Part shown: positions 11,551 through 21,700 of the stretch, piece by piece
How positions within the stretch are numbered: position 1 is the first letter of the stretch
Layout: each line of letters starts with the position of its first letter
Position numbers and translations under genes: made by a program
Origin: Emiliania huxleyi CCMP1516
Lineage: Eukaryota > Haptophyta > Isochrysidales > Noelaerhabdaceae
Direction: 5' to 3'
Assembly: GCF_000372725.1 (NCBI RefSeq)
Contig: NW_005199626.1
Location: 2,308 to 66,307 of the forward strand
Length of the DNA stretch: 64,000 bases
Notes under the pieces: model-generated
Told to the model about the DNA's origin: nothing
What the model saw: the letters and a program-made list of their open reading frames with translations, nothing else
The model's database searches: none

Positions 11551-12369
11551 CTAGTCGATAGAGATCGCCGAATGATCACGCGCGCGTGCAGGCGAACAGG
11601 GTAAGGGAGACACCTTTGCGACGCCGCGAATCCAGTCGATCTGCGCGCACGGCGGTAGAGCGAGGGTCGAGTCGATCGGCGTCCAGATGTCGTGCTGCAG
11701 GTACTGAAACGGCGCCTCCGGGTCGCAACGGCTGTTGTGGTGCGCGTCGCGTACCAGTGGCGTGACGTTCTGAAGTCGGCGTAGCTGGAGCTTGATTGAC
11801 TTGTAGCTGCGGACACCAACGCGTATCTCGTTGATCTTTGCGCCGCTCTGGTACGTGTGAAGCAGAAGGCGGTCCTCCTCGATCGTCCATGGAGTGTAGT
11901 TTGAGCTCATCGACACGTTTTTTCGCGCGTGCAGCTTCACGAGAGCGTCCTCGACCCACGGTTGCAGGCTGATCTCGGTGCTGTTCAGCTGCGTCTCCGC
12001 CTCGTCGCGCTCGTCGCAGGATCCACAGATCAGTCGGAGGTCGTCGAGAGCGTCGAGTCTTTTGAGAACCTTTTTCCATCGCCACTTGATTGCATCTTTG
12101 CTTCGTTTGGTGGCGGATTCAAACGGCCACTGCTCTGCCACCTTTGGCAACGAGATGCCGTCTCGAACGTGGCGCAGCAGCACGAAGGCATCCATCTCCG
12201 GACGCCACGGGACGGCGCTGTGCTTCGATCGGCCGGATGCGTGGACGGCCATGAGGCTGCGACGCAGAGCACCGGGAAGAGGTGAAATGTAGTCCTCTTG
12301 CACCACTGGGTCGGACGAGAAGGGACCGCCGTTCATGGCAGCGAGAGCGTAGAGGAGCAACCTGTGCAT
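11551..12369 (-). CDS. Protein with two Myb/SANT-like DNA-binding segments
   Basis: From ATG 12369 (MHRLLLYALAAMNGG) the frame runs 272 codons. Two segments have the spaced tryptophans and helices of Myb/SANT-like domains: VPWRPEMDAFVLLRHVRDGI...WRWKKVLKRL, and YTPWTIEEDRLLLHTYQSGA...LQLRRLQ. A donor-like AAAG|GTGTCT occurs close to the end, so the frame may continue into other exons. It lies between the Helitron ORFs and the HYI gene, on the same strand as Rep, which suggests that it belongs to the mobile segment. An upstream in-frame extension to 12606 crosses the duplicated HYI region and is not counted. Confidence 0.55.
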   Translation of the reverse strand: MHRLLLYALAAMNGGPFSSDPVVQEDYISPLPGALRRSLMAVHASGRSKHSAVPWRPEMDAFVLLRHVRDGISLPKVAEQWPFESATKRSKDAIKWRWKKVLKRLDALDDLRLICGSCDERDEAETQLNSTEISLQPWVEDALVKLHARKNVSMSSNYTPWTIEEDRLLLHTYQSGAKINEIRVGVRSYKSIKLQLRRLQNVTPLVRDAHHNSRCDPEAPFQYLQHDIWTPIDSTLALPPCAQIDWIRGVAKVSPLPCSPARARDHSAISID

Positions 12370-12507
12370 CGCCAGCACAGAGCCAGCAAAGCCGCCTCGA
12401 ATCGGTGAGGGGATCGTGGCGGCGATCGCTGGGGACGTGTCCCTTCGACGGCGAACTCCACCCCCTTGGGGCTTTTGGAAAAATGCTTCCCAGAAGACTT
12501 GAGTTGT

Positions 12508-12746
12508 AAAGAACAACGCGCTAGCCGCGCGACGACACTCGATCGACAACTCTCCGTTCATGCGACCTAATGTGCGCCTCTCGGCGAACCTCAGCATGCT
12601 CTTCACCGAGGCTCCCTACCTCAAGCGCTTCGGCCTCGCCGCCCGTCACGGCTTCCGCGCCGTCGAGTCGCTCTTCCCGTACGGCGAAGCACCTGCGAGT
12701 GCGGTGGCTGCGGAGCTTGAGAGGCACGGGATGGAGCAGGTGCTTG
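12508..12746. repeat. Direct repeat: HYI 5' region, second copy
   Basis: Partner of 4650-4888. Together they flank 7619 bp that contain the Helitron-related ORFs. This copy is continuous with the full gene. Confidence 0.9.
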
Positions 12747-13658
12747 TCAACGCGCCTCCTGGCGACTGGGCCGGCGGCGAGCGCGGCGTCGCCGCCCTTC
12801 CGGATCGGGGCGGCGACCACGAGGCGAGCCTTCGCGAGGCGTTTGTGTACGCCGCTGCAATCGGCTGCCCGCGGGTGCATGTGCTGGCCGGCCTGCGGCA
12901 GCAGGGTGCGTGCGAGCAGACCTTTGTCGAGCGGCTGCGCGCGGCTGCGGGCGAGGCCCAGTCGGCCGGCATCACGCTCTGCGTCGAAGCTCTCAACCCT
13001 TCCGACGTGCCCGGCTACCTGCTGCCATCGCAGGCGCGCAGGAGAAGGGTGAGGTGCACACAGCCTCAGAGCGAAGATCTGCGCCGAAAAGTGCGCCGCC
13101 GGCGAAGAACTGCACCGTTTTCGGGGCAGATCTGCGCCGGCGGCGCAGAAGTGCGCCGTTCCCCCGTTTCGGCGCGCTCTGCGCCGCCTCACCACATAAG
13201 GGTTGGCGCACCAAATACTGGTTGCACGTTCCTAGGGGGGTTGGGAGGCAGGAGAGCCGCGGCAAGCCGAGCACGAGAGAGGCGCAGCCGAGCCGCCGCC
13301 GCCGCCTCTCCCGTCGCAGGAGGACGCCGCGCGCGTGGTCGACGCCGTCGGCCACCCGGCCTGCGGCCTGCAGTTCGACCTCTACCACCTCCAAAAGGCG
13401 GCCGCGCGGTGGCCGAGTGAGGCGGTGCGGTGCGCGATCCGCACGTACGCGCCGCGCGCTGCCCACGTCCAGATCGCAGGTCCGGAGGGGAGGCACGAGC
13501 CCGACGCGGCGGCTGCGGCTGCGATGCTGGCGCTCCTCGAGGAGGGCGGATACCGCGGCCACGTCGGCTGCGAGTACAACCCGGCGGGCGGAACCAGCCG
13601 CGGGCTTGCGTGGGCGGCCGCCTACGGCATCGAGGCACCGCGCGAGGAGCCAGCGTGA
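12560..13658 (+). CDS. HYI: Hydroxypyruvate isomerase-like TIM-barrel protein
   Basis: Exon 1 starts at ATG 12560 with RLSANLSMLFTEAPYLKRFG and the family hallmark PPGDWAGGERGVAALP. Exon 2 (13320-13658) carries GLQFDLYHLQ, HVQIAGPEGRHEPD and VGCEYNPAGG. The two catalytic/metal-site glutamates of the family are present (about E143 in LCVEALNP and E243 in GCEY, matching the spacing of the E. coli enzyme). The enzyme interconverts hydroxypyruvate and tartronate semialdehyde in glyoxylate metabolism. The phase-0 intron ends at 13319. Its donor is either GC after CAG at 13033, which matches the family alignment exactly and gives 270 residues, or GT after 13048, which inserts five basic residues. 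The 5' flank has been duplicated (see 4650). Confidence 0.85.
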
Positions 13659-13745
13659 CGCGCGCAGCCAGTCGACACTCTTGTCACCTGACTGTACAGG
13701 CGCCTCCCGTTCGACTCTTGCTGTCGCCCTCGCTGTGTGTTTGTC

Positions 13746-13764
13746 AATAAATAAATAAATAAAA
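13746..13764 (+). terminator. Probable polyadenylation region of HYI
   Basis: Overlapping AATAAA motifs (AATAAATAAATAAATAAAA) lie 88 bp after the HYI stop codon. Confidence 0.5.
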
Positions 13765-14059
13765 CGGGCACGCCAAACGAGGGGTGGGAGAAGGACAGGG
13801 TCCCCACCTGCACGAGCAGGATCTTGTAAGGACGATCAGGGACACAGGGGAACGGGAGCGGGGAGCGTTTGTCAAGCCAGTAACCTCGCTTGAACGAAAT
13901 TTTCTTTCAGCAAAGGCACGCGGCGTTTAGGGCATGCCCGCGCTCTCCTGCCCTCTCGCGCTCCCCTCGGCGTCGCCCTCCGCGCCACCCGCTGCACGCC
14001 GACGAGGTCGCGCCCGCCCCTCCGCCCGCGCAGGCTCGTGAGGATAAGAGCGAGCTCAA

Positions 14060-14628
14060 ATGGCTGACGAGGAGACGACGGAGGTTGAGGTCGCCGAGAC
14101 GGCCCCGGTCGCCGAGGCGCCGGCGGTGATGGACGTCGAGACGGCGCTCAAGCTGGTGTTGAAGAACGCGCTGGTGCACGACGGCGTCGCCCGCGGCCTG
14201 CACGAGTGCGCCAAGACGCTCGACAAGGGCCAGGCGCAGCTGTGCGTCCTCTCGGCCGACTGCTCTGAGCCCGAGTACACCAAGCTCGTCGAGGCGCTGT
14301 GCGCGGAGCACGGGGTCAACCTGATGAAGGTGTCGGACAAGAAGCAGCTCGGCGAGTGGGTCGGCCTCGCCAAGCTCGACCAGGAGGGTGCCGCCCGCAA
14401 GGTGCGACCCCTCAAGCCCTGCACGCAGCCCTCTCTCGGCCTCTCCCGCCGCGCGGATCCTCTGCCGCAGCTGCACGGCTGGCTGCCCCGCCTCTTCAGT
14501 CCCCTCTGAAGCCCCCCCCCCCCCCCCCCCCTCTTCAGGTCGTCGGCTGCTCGTGCGTCGTCGTGCGCGAGTGGGGCGAGGAGTCGGAGGCCCTCTCCAT
14601 CCTGCAGGACTACTTCAAGTCGAAGTAG
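14060..14628 (+). CDS. RPS12: 40S ribosomal protein S12 (eS12)
   Basis: Exon 1 (14060-14401) and exon 2 (14539-14628) join in phase 0 (CGCAAG|GTGCGA ... CTTCAG|GTCGTC), giving 143 residues. The N-terminus is acidic; the body has the eS12/L7Ae fold sequence, for example [40 protein letters not shown] and the C-terminal [15 protein letters not shown]...YFKSK. It is a component of the small ribosomal subunit beak. The intron is GT-AG with a long C tract before the acceptor and has no direct repeat at its ends, unlike the FKBP gene introns. Confidence 0.95.
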
Positions 14629-15433
14629 CTGGCCCACATCCGCACTCACGGGGACCCTCCGGTGGCAGCGCTGTGAGGACGCGCGTGCACTCGCTCGTGC
14701 CCCCAGCTTGGCAGCGCGCGGTCCTGGTGGTGGTGGTCGTTATTTGTCGCCTCGCCAGAGGCAGAGCGCCCCCGCACACCCCGCACGCCAGCAGCCGCCG
14801 TAAATGGTGCTCTTTAATACGATCGATACGGGCATGCCTAACATGTCATCTAGAAACGCACACTGTGCATGGCCTTATCCTCTACCTAACGCCGTAACGC
14901 GTACATGCTACATCCCCCGCGCCTTCCCGGCCCCGCGCGGCCGCGCGGCCGCGCCGCACGCGGGCCACGGCGCGCACGCACTGGGACGCACTCCACCGCG
15001 AGACGATTGATCGATTGTGTCCGTATCTCGATTCTCGGGCTCGCGCCGCGCGGTCCGGCTGGCCGCCCCGCCGGCGCCCGCGGCTCTATGCGGTGCATAT
15101 GGCCCGATCGTGCGGGTGGTGTGTGGGCGGGGGGGGGGGGGCATATCAATGTGGCATGTGGGCGGGCCGCCTCGCCGGGCCGCGGGCCGCGCGCGCGGTG
15201 CTCGAGCACCGACCTGCTGCTTACGTGTTGCGGCCGGGCGGCCCGCCCCCACTCCTCGCGCCGCCACTCATGCGTCCCGCGGCCCGCCCGCCCGCGGCCT
15301 AGAGAGCCGTCGGCGCGCGAGTCGGCGCGCCCGACCTCTGCTCCGCGGTGTCGTCGGTCTCGGATCGCAGCGCTCTCTCTACTGAGATTCGCTCTTCTTG
15401 CCGAAGGGCCGCACCGCCTCCGGCTACCTGGGC
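14629..15433. other. Intergenic region
   Basis: Very GC-rich and palindrome-rich (GGCCGCGCGGCCGCG) with no frame that resembles a protein. It includes the 3' flank of RPS12. Confidence 0.4.
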
Positions 15434-15955
15434 TTAGCCCCTCCCCCTCCTGCGGTCGACGTGCGGCCGTGGGTCGGAGCAAGGCAGAGAGCGCAAACGC
15501 AAGACATCGTTCAAGGGCAGGGTGCGGGACAGCGCAGCACCTTGAGGCTCGCTCGGGTACGGAGTGTAGACGCCCAAGGCGCGGCCAGAGCTGCTGCGCT
15601 CCGCTGACGGCGGCGACGCGGGCGGCGTGCTCCCGCCGTGCCAGCCACCGGGGTCGACTGGCGTCGCGCTCTGCGGAAGTTGGCCGACGGAGAGGAGGAG
15701 CGCGTATTTTTGGTCGACGTTGACCGCCTCAAAGCGCAAGGTCTGCGTGCCGCATCCGCAGACTCCGCCGCAGCCGGAAAGGAAGAAGACATTGCCTGGA
15801 CCGTCGACAACACTCACCCGCTGGGCGTCCCACTTGTTCGTTACCTGCCCGCCGTCGCAGCTTACGATGGTGCCGTTGTCAAGGATCAGTAACTGCCGTG
15901 GGTAGGAGCCCCTCCACGGCCAGAACGAGTGCTTGACGACATCGAGAGCTGCCAT
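15434..15955 (-). CDS. Hypothetical protein, possibly partial
   Basis: From ATG 15955 the first 95 residues look like a folded domain (LDVVKHSFWPWRGSYPRQLL, ILDNGTIVSCDGGQVTNKWD, QTLRFEAVNVDQKYALLLSV) rich in beta-strand pattern with a GCGGVCGCG loop. The remainder is Pro/Ser/Arg-rich and may be out-of-frame or disordered. I do not recognise the family. A repeat of family R3 begins just upstream of the start. Confidence 0.35.
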   Translation of the reverse strand: MAALDVVKHSFWPWRGSYPRQLLILDNGTIVSCDGGQVTNKWDAQRVSVVDGPGNVFFLSGCGGVCGCGTQTLRFEAVNVDQKYALLLSVGQLPQSATPVDPGGWHGGSTPPASPPSAERSSSGRALGVYTPYPSEPQGAALSRTLPLNDVLRLRSLPCSDPRPHVDRRRGRG

Positions 15956-16354
15956 ATACACAAAACATATCTTAGTGGGTTATCTGTTTTACCTGTCGCA
16001 AAAAGAATTTCGCGATCATGTAGTGCAAAGGCTGCTGGCGGCGTGCCGTCCTCCCATCCCTCCCTTGGGTTGTCTGTTTTCTTTCTTTCTTTCTTTCTGC
16101 GGGAGAGAGGAGGAAGTGACAAGGGAGAGACCGACGAGAGTGGGACGGCCGCGAGGTGGCATGAAGGTTGCAGCGAGAAGCGGCGAGAGACTGCGAAAAG
16201 AGATACGAAGAGGCAGACTCCCCAGGGTGGGCGACGGCTAGCGCACCACACTCCTCTCCTTAAAATCCCTGTGTGGTGGCGGCGTGCCGTTCTCCCATCC
16301 CTCCCTTGGGTTGTGTGTTTTCTTTCTTTCTTTCTTTGCGGGAGAGAGGCGGTC

Positions 16355-16735
16355 TCCTAGAGGCGATTGCTTACTATAGATCAAAGCTAGAGGCGGTGGT
16401 CTTTGTGTGGGTGCCATCGCACGTGGGAATAGCCTGCAGCGCATACGGACGTAGCGACAGCATACCTCGGAAACAACGATACGGAGGACGCCTCAAAAGT
16501 GGTGAGGGACGCGGTGCGAACTAGGCCATGCATGTACACGACGCGAAGGGAGGCGGCAGAGGACACAGAGAAGAGGGAGATAGTGGACCGACGGACGTAC
16601 GGGCACATGTGTCAGAGCGCGCACGAGTGGGTGTGCGAACAATTTCGGAAGACAGGTGAGGCCGGGATCACACACGACACACGGCAGGGGTGGCGACAAT
16701 GGGTCCTCGGAGAGGATACCCTGGGTGGGCGGGGC
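16355..16735 (+). pseudogene. Retrotransposon RNase H relic (frameshifted)
   Basis: LEAVVFVWVPSHVGIACSAY matches the conserved WvPsHvGI segment of RNase H from non-LTR retrotransposons. After one frame change the next frame reads HTDVATAYLGNNDTEDASKV and continues through TYGHMCQSAHEWVCEQFRK to near 16735. The ADxxA motif expected after the His loop is split by the frameshift, so the domain is broken. No reverse transcriptase remains in the window. Confidence 0.6.
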
Positions 16736-16748
16736 CTCTACTCGCCAG
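16698..16748. repeat. Short dispersed repeat R4, first copy
   Basis: AATGGGTCCTCG followed by GGAGAGG and TACCCTGGGTGGGCG...GCCTCTACTCGCCAG occurs here and at 18561-18613, in the DUF599/FKBP promoter region, with small differences. Confidence 0.8.
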
Positions 16749-17385
16749 CTCCAGACCCCTCCATCCGCACAACCCCTCCGGCCCCTCCAGCCCCCTCCGA
16801 CCCCTCCAGCCCTCTCTAGCCCACTGGACCCCTCCTACGCCTCGCTTTTGGCCAGCCCTCCAACCACCCACCCCTCCGAGTGCCCTCCTGGGCCCTGCCG
16901 CCTGACACCTCTATCGGTGGAGGGCTTTAGGTCACGGTCCACACTCCCGCCCTCCCGACCCCTCCACACCCCTACAGCGGCACCCCTACCCCTCCCGCCG
17001 TTTTAGGGCCTCCCCACCCGCACTCGACTGAGAATCGGTTTGCGCACGCACGTCCGCGAAGGCCACCCCGGGGTGCCGGCATCATCAGCAACGGCCTCCT
17101 CTGCAACGTCGCCGATGCGGTTTGTGAGGATTGCATCGTGGAGCCGCACCCGACATTGCCGGAGTGCAATCGCCAGCGGCGCCACCAACTTCCAAGGCCT
17201 CGCGTGCCTCGCTGGCTGCTCTCCCACTCCCTCGTCTCAGAGCCGTCGTGCTCGGAGCTCGCTGTGTGCTGTGTCCCGATAACCTGGACGACGCAAGAGG
17301 CTCTTCGGAAGAGGCGAGAACGGAGAGAGAAGACGGGCGTGCCTTTCCTGCTGAAAAGAATTTCGGCCGCCGAACACATGTTGCT
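16749..17385. other. Pyrimidine-rich spacer (CCCCTCC repeats)
   Basis: 16749-17000 is a degenerate run of CCCCTCCAGN/CCCCTCCGAC words. The rest has no recognisable gene. Confidence 0.5.
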
Positions 17386-17556
17386 TAAAATCCCTGTGTC
17401 GGGTGAACCCCGGGTGTGGCGGCGTGCCGTCCTCCCAAAGTCCCATCCGCCATCCCTCCCTTGGGTTGTCTTTTTTTTCTGATTCTTTTTTCTCTCATGT
17501 TCATGTGGGCGTCGAGCCGCCGAGCTGTTGCATAGTCAGCGTGCGCGTGATAAGAA

Positions 17557-18462
17557 TCACCCCTCGACGGGTCGCTGCGGCGGCCACTGCGCCGATTCGA
17601 GGCCGTACTTTTGGAGGGCGTAGTCGCCGCTCTTGGCCACGCTCTGCTGCGCAACCTCGAGCGCCGTGTTGAAGCCAAAGATATCGAGGAACCTGAAGTG
17701 GCCGCGCAGGTAGGCGTAGGGCACTAGCGACGGCTCTTTCGTCGCGAGCAGGTTGGTCGGCGCGGGCAGGTCCTTGAAGTACAGGATGGGGAGGATGGCG
17801 AGCGAGACGGCCAGCATCGCCGGTCCGCCGCCCACCAGCCACGCCACCGACGGCACGAGCAGGTAGAGCATCCGCTCGCCAGCAGTCCACATGTGGTGGG
17901 AGAGCACCATCAGCAGCATCACCGTCCCGCGCGACGTGCCCTCGTCGCGCTGGTCGTTGGCCACCTGGAAGAGGAACGCGACCGTGTTCATGTAGCGCAC
18001 GCTCTGCAGGTACGCGAGCGCCGCAGCGACGAGCATCAGCGATGTCGAGCCGTACTTGACGAGCTCGAGCGCCGAGAGCGTCTTGCGCGACGCGAGGCCG
18101 ATGAGCAGCGAGAGCGTCGTGAAGCACGCCGAAGAGAAGAAGGACGCCGACGTCAGGCCGTTGCGCAGCGTCTGCACGCCCAGGATGTAGTCGCCCTTCT
18201 CGAGGATGTAGCGCGTCCACACCGCGCGCGCCTCGGCGTTCTGCGAGCTCCAAGCCGCGGTGTAGCGGTTTGACACGAGTTGGTAGGTGGCGATGATGGC
18301 CCAGCCGGCGAAGCCGAGGGGTGCGTCGAGCTGCTCGAGGCTCGGCATCGCGCAGCCGAACTTGGCGCAGGGCGGAGGGCTGCGGCAGTCGAGTCGCGGC
18401 AGCAGAGGCCTCGGCGGCAGCGTCGTAAACGCGACGGCTAGCGGTGCGAAGAGAGCGAGCAT
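17557..18462 (-). CDS. DUF599 family multi-pass membrane protein
   Basis: A single-exon 301-residue frame from ATG 18462 (MLALFAPLAVAFTTLPP, a likely leader; an upstream in-frame ATG at 18504 adds 14 residues). The DUF599 pattern is clear: TYQLVSNRY, ARAVWTRYILEKGDYILGVQ, TLRNGLTSASFFSSACFTTL, VRYMNTVAFLFQVAN, and four to five hydrophobic helices. The biochemical role of the family is unknown. It is divergent from the FKBP gene, about 250 bp away, with repeat R4 in the shared 5' region. Confidence 0.75.
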   Translation of the reverse strand: MLALFAPLAVAFTTLPPRPLLPRLDCRSPPPCAKFGCAMPSLEQLDAPLGFAGWAIIATYQLVSNRYTAAWSSQNAEARAVWTRYILEKGDYILGVQTLRNGLTSASFFSSACFTTLSLLIGLASRKTLSALELVKYGSTSLMLVAAALAYLQSVRYMNTVAFLFQVANDQRDEGTSRGTVMLLMVLSHHMWTAGERMLYLLVPSVAWLVGGGPAMLAVSLAILPILYFKDLPAPTNLLATKEPSLVPYAYLRGHFRFLDIFGFNTALEVAQQSVAKSGDYALQKYGLESAQWPPQRPVEG

Positions 18463-18560
18463 ACTGCCAACCCGCTGGCGACACTCTGGCGAGTAGAGGC
18501 ACACGCACGCTCTCCCAGGTCTCTCGGAGCAGAGCCCCGTCGAGTCATCGAAAGAGCGTG

Positions 18561-18613
18561 AATGGGTCCTCGCGGAGAGGGTACCCTGGGTGGGCGTTGC
18601 CTCTACTCGCCAG
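18561..18613. repeat. Short dispersed repeat R4, second copy
   Basis: Second copy of 16698-16748, located between the divergent DUF599 and FKBP genes, so it could contribute promoter sequence. Confidence 0.8.
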
Positions 18614-18716
18614 GGCGACAGTTAAAAAAATTAAAGAAAAAACCTCCGCACCGCCCACCGCGCCGCCGCTCCTGACTTGAGAGGGCGCCTGGCATTCGCG
18701 CCCCGCTGTCGTTCCC

Positions 18717-21700
18717 ATGCCGCTCGACAACTTCTCGAAGGTGGACTTCTCCAAGATCGACCCGAGCGAGTACGAGGAGGAGGGCGCCGCGGCGAAAGCC
18801 ATGTGCGCCGTCGCCGCTCAGAGTGGAGCCGCACGCTGCCTGCCACGCCGCCCACACCATGCCACGCCGTCGCCACAGGCAGGAGCGGATGCTGGACGGC
18901 GACCTCCCGGAGCACATGGGCATGGAGGAGATGATGGCGGGCATGGGAATGGGCGGCGGCATGGGCATGGGCGGCATGGGCGGCGGTGCTGGGCTCGAGG
19001 GGCGCGACTGGGACGAGTACAGGGTGGCGTCGATGGAGCCGGGCGACGTCGGGCTGACGCTGGACTGCAGCGGGGGCAAGGGCGCCCTCACAAAGACGCT
19101 GCGTCGCGCCGGCGCGCGCGACGACTTTGAGAACCCGTCCGACCGGTGGGAGGCTGTGCTGCGGCTCTCGGGCGCCGTCGCCGGCGGCGGTGTGCGGCGC
19201 GAGCCGTGCCGGAGGGTCTGCTTCGGCGCGTGGGGTCGACGCGTCCACGACGCGCTTCCCCTAGGCGCGCCGTTCGACTCCTTCCAGGGGTGCGTCACGA
19301 TGGGGGAGGGCCGCCTCTCTGCGTGGCTGGACAAGGCCGTCCGCACGATGAAGCGCGGCGAGGCGTCCACGCGCAGATGCCGAGCACAACCTGCAAGTCG
19401 CACTCGCGAGGACGCGTAGTCAGCGGCATTCAGCGGCCGCCCGCGGTAGTCGCGGCGGGCTTCGCAGCCCGTGCACTCACGCGATGCTCCGGATTCACCA
19501 CCCGAGACCGTGTTCCCGCCCTGACGCTGGCGTCTTCGCACCGCAGGCGTCCGCCTTCACCGTCCTGCCCGCGGCGCGGGACGGGGAGGCACTGCTCTCG
19601 GTGAGGCGCGAGGGCGGCCCGTCGGCCGAGGGGCTGCCGGCCGAGGCGGTGCTCGAGTACGAGGCATGGCAGCGCGAGGTGCGAGAGGACACGTGGCACG
19701 ACGCGTCCAGGACGCGTCCAGGACATGTCCTCGCCAGGTGGAGCTGCGGGAGCTGCGGGAGGTGCAGGTGTTGTGCGACGGCCTCCTACTCCAAAAGACG
19801 CTCGTGCGCGCACCAAAGGGCCCTGGCTCGTGGGAGCTGCCCGGCGAGCGCGCCGAGGTGCGCTGCTCGTGGCGCGGCGAAGTGGAGGCGACGGGCTTCG
19901 TCTTTCGAGGGGAGGCGCCGTTCCGTTACTCGCGCGCCGACGCGTCGCTCCTGCGCGTGTGGCGGGAGCTGAAGATGAAGCGGGGCGAGGTGGCGGAGCT
20001 CAAGGTGGCGCCCGAGCTCGCCTACGGGTCGGGAGGCGAGCCCGAGCTGGGCGTGCCCCCGGGCGCGTCTTTGCTCCTCCGCGTCGCCATGGGGGACTGG
20101 AACGACGTCGAGGACGTCTCCCCGGGCAGGGACGGGTCGGCGCTCAAGGTGGTCGAGATCCACCCGAGATCCACCCGAGATCCACCCGAGATCCACCCGA
20201 GATCCACCCGAGATCCACCCGAGATCCACCCGAGATCCACCCGAGATCCACCCGAGATCCACCCGAGATCCACCCGAGATCCACCCGAGATCCGCCCGAG
20301 ATCCACCCGAGATCCACCCGAGGTCCACCCGAGATCCACGCTCCAGGCTCACGCCTCCAGCTTCACGCCTCCAGCTTCACGCCTCCAGGTGGTCGAGTCT
20401 CGCGGCGAGGGGTGGCAGCGGCCCATGCAGCGGTACGTCTGCACCCTCTCGCTCGAGGTTGAGGTGCGCGCGTGCGCCGAGTCGGCGCCGGAGAAGGTAG
20501 CGCCCGAGGCGGAGGTGACGATGGCTCTCGGCGGAGGGTCTGTGGAGGCGCCGCTCGAGGAGGTGTCTCGCCTCGCAGGGCTGGGGGCATGGGGCGTCGG
20601 GGCGGCGCTGGACGTGCTCTTGCCGACGATGCAGCGGCGCGAGCGGGCGGTGCTGCGCTGCTCGCAGGCTCTGGTCGGCGGCCCTCACGAGCGTGTCGAC
20701 GTGCGCCGCCGCCCTCTCGCCCTAGAGATGGCGGGGGGGGGGGGGTGCAACTTGTTCCAACTCGTCGATGACCGAGCCCTCCCCTGACCCCCTGACCCTC
20801 CCTGACCCCCTGACCCTCCCTGACCCTCCCTGACCCTCCCTGACCCTAGGTGCGCGCCACTCTCTCGTCGTGGGTGCGCGTCGAGCCGGTGCCTCACACG
20901 GCCGAGGCGGTCGTGCGCACCGTGCTCGTCGAGGCGGAGGAGCGTAGAAGCGGGATACGTGTTCACGCATTCCTGTACTCCAACTCGCGCTCGAGAGGAC
21001 AACCTCTCCGCTGCACTCAACCGCATTCCGCTGCACTCAACCGCATTCCGCTGTATTCGGCTGTATTCGGCTGTATTCCGCTGTATTCGGCTGTATCCGG
21101 AAGCCCGTGCGCTGCTCTGAAGACTCTGCACGAGACCGTCCTCCCGCCCTGAGGCTGGCGTATCCACCATGTAGGCGGAGCAGGAGCACGAGCGCCCAAA
21201 CGAGGACGCGAGGTGCGAGCTGGCCACCCTCCCCGCCACCCTCCCCGCCACCGTCCCCGCCGCCCTTCCCCCTCCACCCTCCCCGCCAATTTTCCCGCGG
21301 CCCTCCCGGCCGCCTTTCCCGCGGCCCTCCCGCCACCCTCCCGGCCGCCTTTCCGGCGGGGGCCTTTTCCGGAAGCCCCTTTCCCTCCCCTCCCACCTCC
21401 TTTGGGTTCACCCGTCCTGGGCTGGAGCAGGCTCCCTTTCCAGCAATCTCCCCACCAGCAGGCTTCCCCCCCCCCCCCCCCCAAAGGTGCGAGATCACCT
21501 TTGCGGTGCGGGCGGCCGGCTCGGGCGCGCTGCTCGAGGAGGCGGCCGAGCCCGCTCCTCGTCGCGTGAGGCCCTCCGGGATCACCCGGGATCACCCGAG
21601 ATCTCCCGAGACCAGGCGACCGAGCCGGTCAGCGTCGTGCAGGGCGACGGTGCGGTCATCCGCGCCATCGACGCGGCGCTCCTCGAGATGAAGCGCGGGG

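Larger units (their letters stand above)
16030..17490. repeat. Dispersed repeat family R3, three copies
   Basis: Copies at about 16030-16112, 16258-16352 and 17386-17490 share GGCGGCGTGCCGT(C/T)CTCCC, a CATCCCTCCCTTGGGTTGT block and a pyrimidine tail (TTTCTTTCTTTC or poly-T), and two begin TTAAAATCCCTGTGT. A structured head with a pyrimidine-rich tail suggests a short retroposed or intron-like element. Confidence 0.75.

Noticed and set aside
4889-12507. Complete Helitron with defined 5' TC and 3' CTRR ends
   Set aside because: Neither terminus could be matched at the segment edges, so element limits are left open.
12521-13195. Minus-strand frame opposite HYI (also 4663-4869)
   Set aside because: Antisense shadow of the isomerase exon; the plus strand carries the conserved motifs.
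16656-17006. Pro/Ser-rich ORF in the CCCCTCC region
   Set aside because: A low-complexity product of the pyrimidine-rich repeat.
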